DNA of 63,405 bases, from the IMG/VR virus record IMGVR_UViG_3300030044_000021, positions 1 through 63,405 of that record. The stretch is one strand, 5' to 3'. The notes under the pieces are model-generated. The model had not been told where the DNA came from, made no database searches, and saw only the letters and a program-made list of their open reading frames with translations. This document shows positions 63,404 to 63,405 of the stretch, piece by piece. Every line of letters starts with the position of its first letter. The stretch's first letter is position 1. The translations under genes were made by a program, and so were the position numbers. This DNA is from a virus.

Positions 63404-63405
63404 AA

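Noticed and set aside
1-63405. tRNA genes and CRISPR arrays
   Set aside because: No T-loop/acceptor pairs or repeat-spacer pattern seen on either strand. The repeats in the fibre region are coding and irregular.

Overview
The window is a gene-dense piece of a tailed double-stranded DNA phage genome. It has contractile-tail (myovirus) baseplate genes: a tape measure, a hub, a spike, a gp25-like wedge and gpJ-like wedges. A PagL-like lipid A deacylase, lipoproteins and a lytic transglycosylase point to a Gram-negative host. No capsid, terminase, sheath or DNA polymerase gene is present and both ends look cut, so this is part of a larger genome. I found no tRNA, CRISPR array, insertion sequence or integrase. 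No stretch over 300 bases lacks a gene. The largest gaps (5387-5676, 9505-9759, 586-709, 18899-19022) hold promoters and structured RNA.

Layout. (1) 30-5386, minus strand: about 20 very small genes of mostly unknown function, with a metallophosphoesterase and a putative DNA-repair-like protein. They run from at least three sigma70-type promoters and end in a strong terminator at 549-585. (2) 5677-25628, plus strand: about 50 tightly overlapping genes, many with Cys-rich zinc motifs. This block holds nucleotide metabolism (dUTPase, class II ribonucleotide reductase, IMPDH/GMPR family enzyme) and an RNA-repair set (RlaP-like nucleotidyltransferase, Pnkp, DRB0094-type RNA ligase, HAD phosphatase). 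It also has small membrane proteins (DUF1003, PQ-loop), an Rrf2 regulator, two lipoproteins and the PagL-like enzyme. One minus-strand gene (8785-9504) interrupts it. (3) 25753-43541, plus strand: tape measure and baseplate, interrupted by two minus-strand genes, one a membrane-anchored HExxH protein. (4) 43542-45801: lytic transglycosylase and small genes on both strands. (5) 45930-59745: six tail-fibre or adhesin genes built from shared, shuffled modules. (6) 59840-63403, minus strand: CYTH protein, HExxH protein, AEP-type primase and the C-terminal part of a RecA-fold ATPase, which looks like the edge of a replication block.

Regulation is the most distinctive aspect. Small-gene operons use TTGACT/A-N16-18-TAnnnT promoters, and in at least five cases the -10 box lies only 6-8 bases from the start codon, predicting leaderless mRNAs. 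Structural genes are instead preceded by a recurrent octamer AATCTTTA, at eight intergenic sites, which I propose is part of a phage late promoter. Several leaders have strong predicted RNA structure, including a pseudoknot just before the RNA ligase gene.

The nucleotide enzymes would feed replication. The RNA-repair set would counter host RNA-cutting defences. The lipid A and lipoprotein genes would alter the host envelope. All family assignments come from motifs read by eye; no database search was run.
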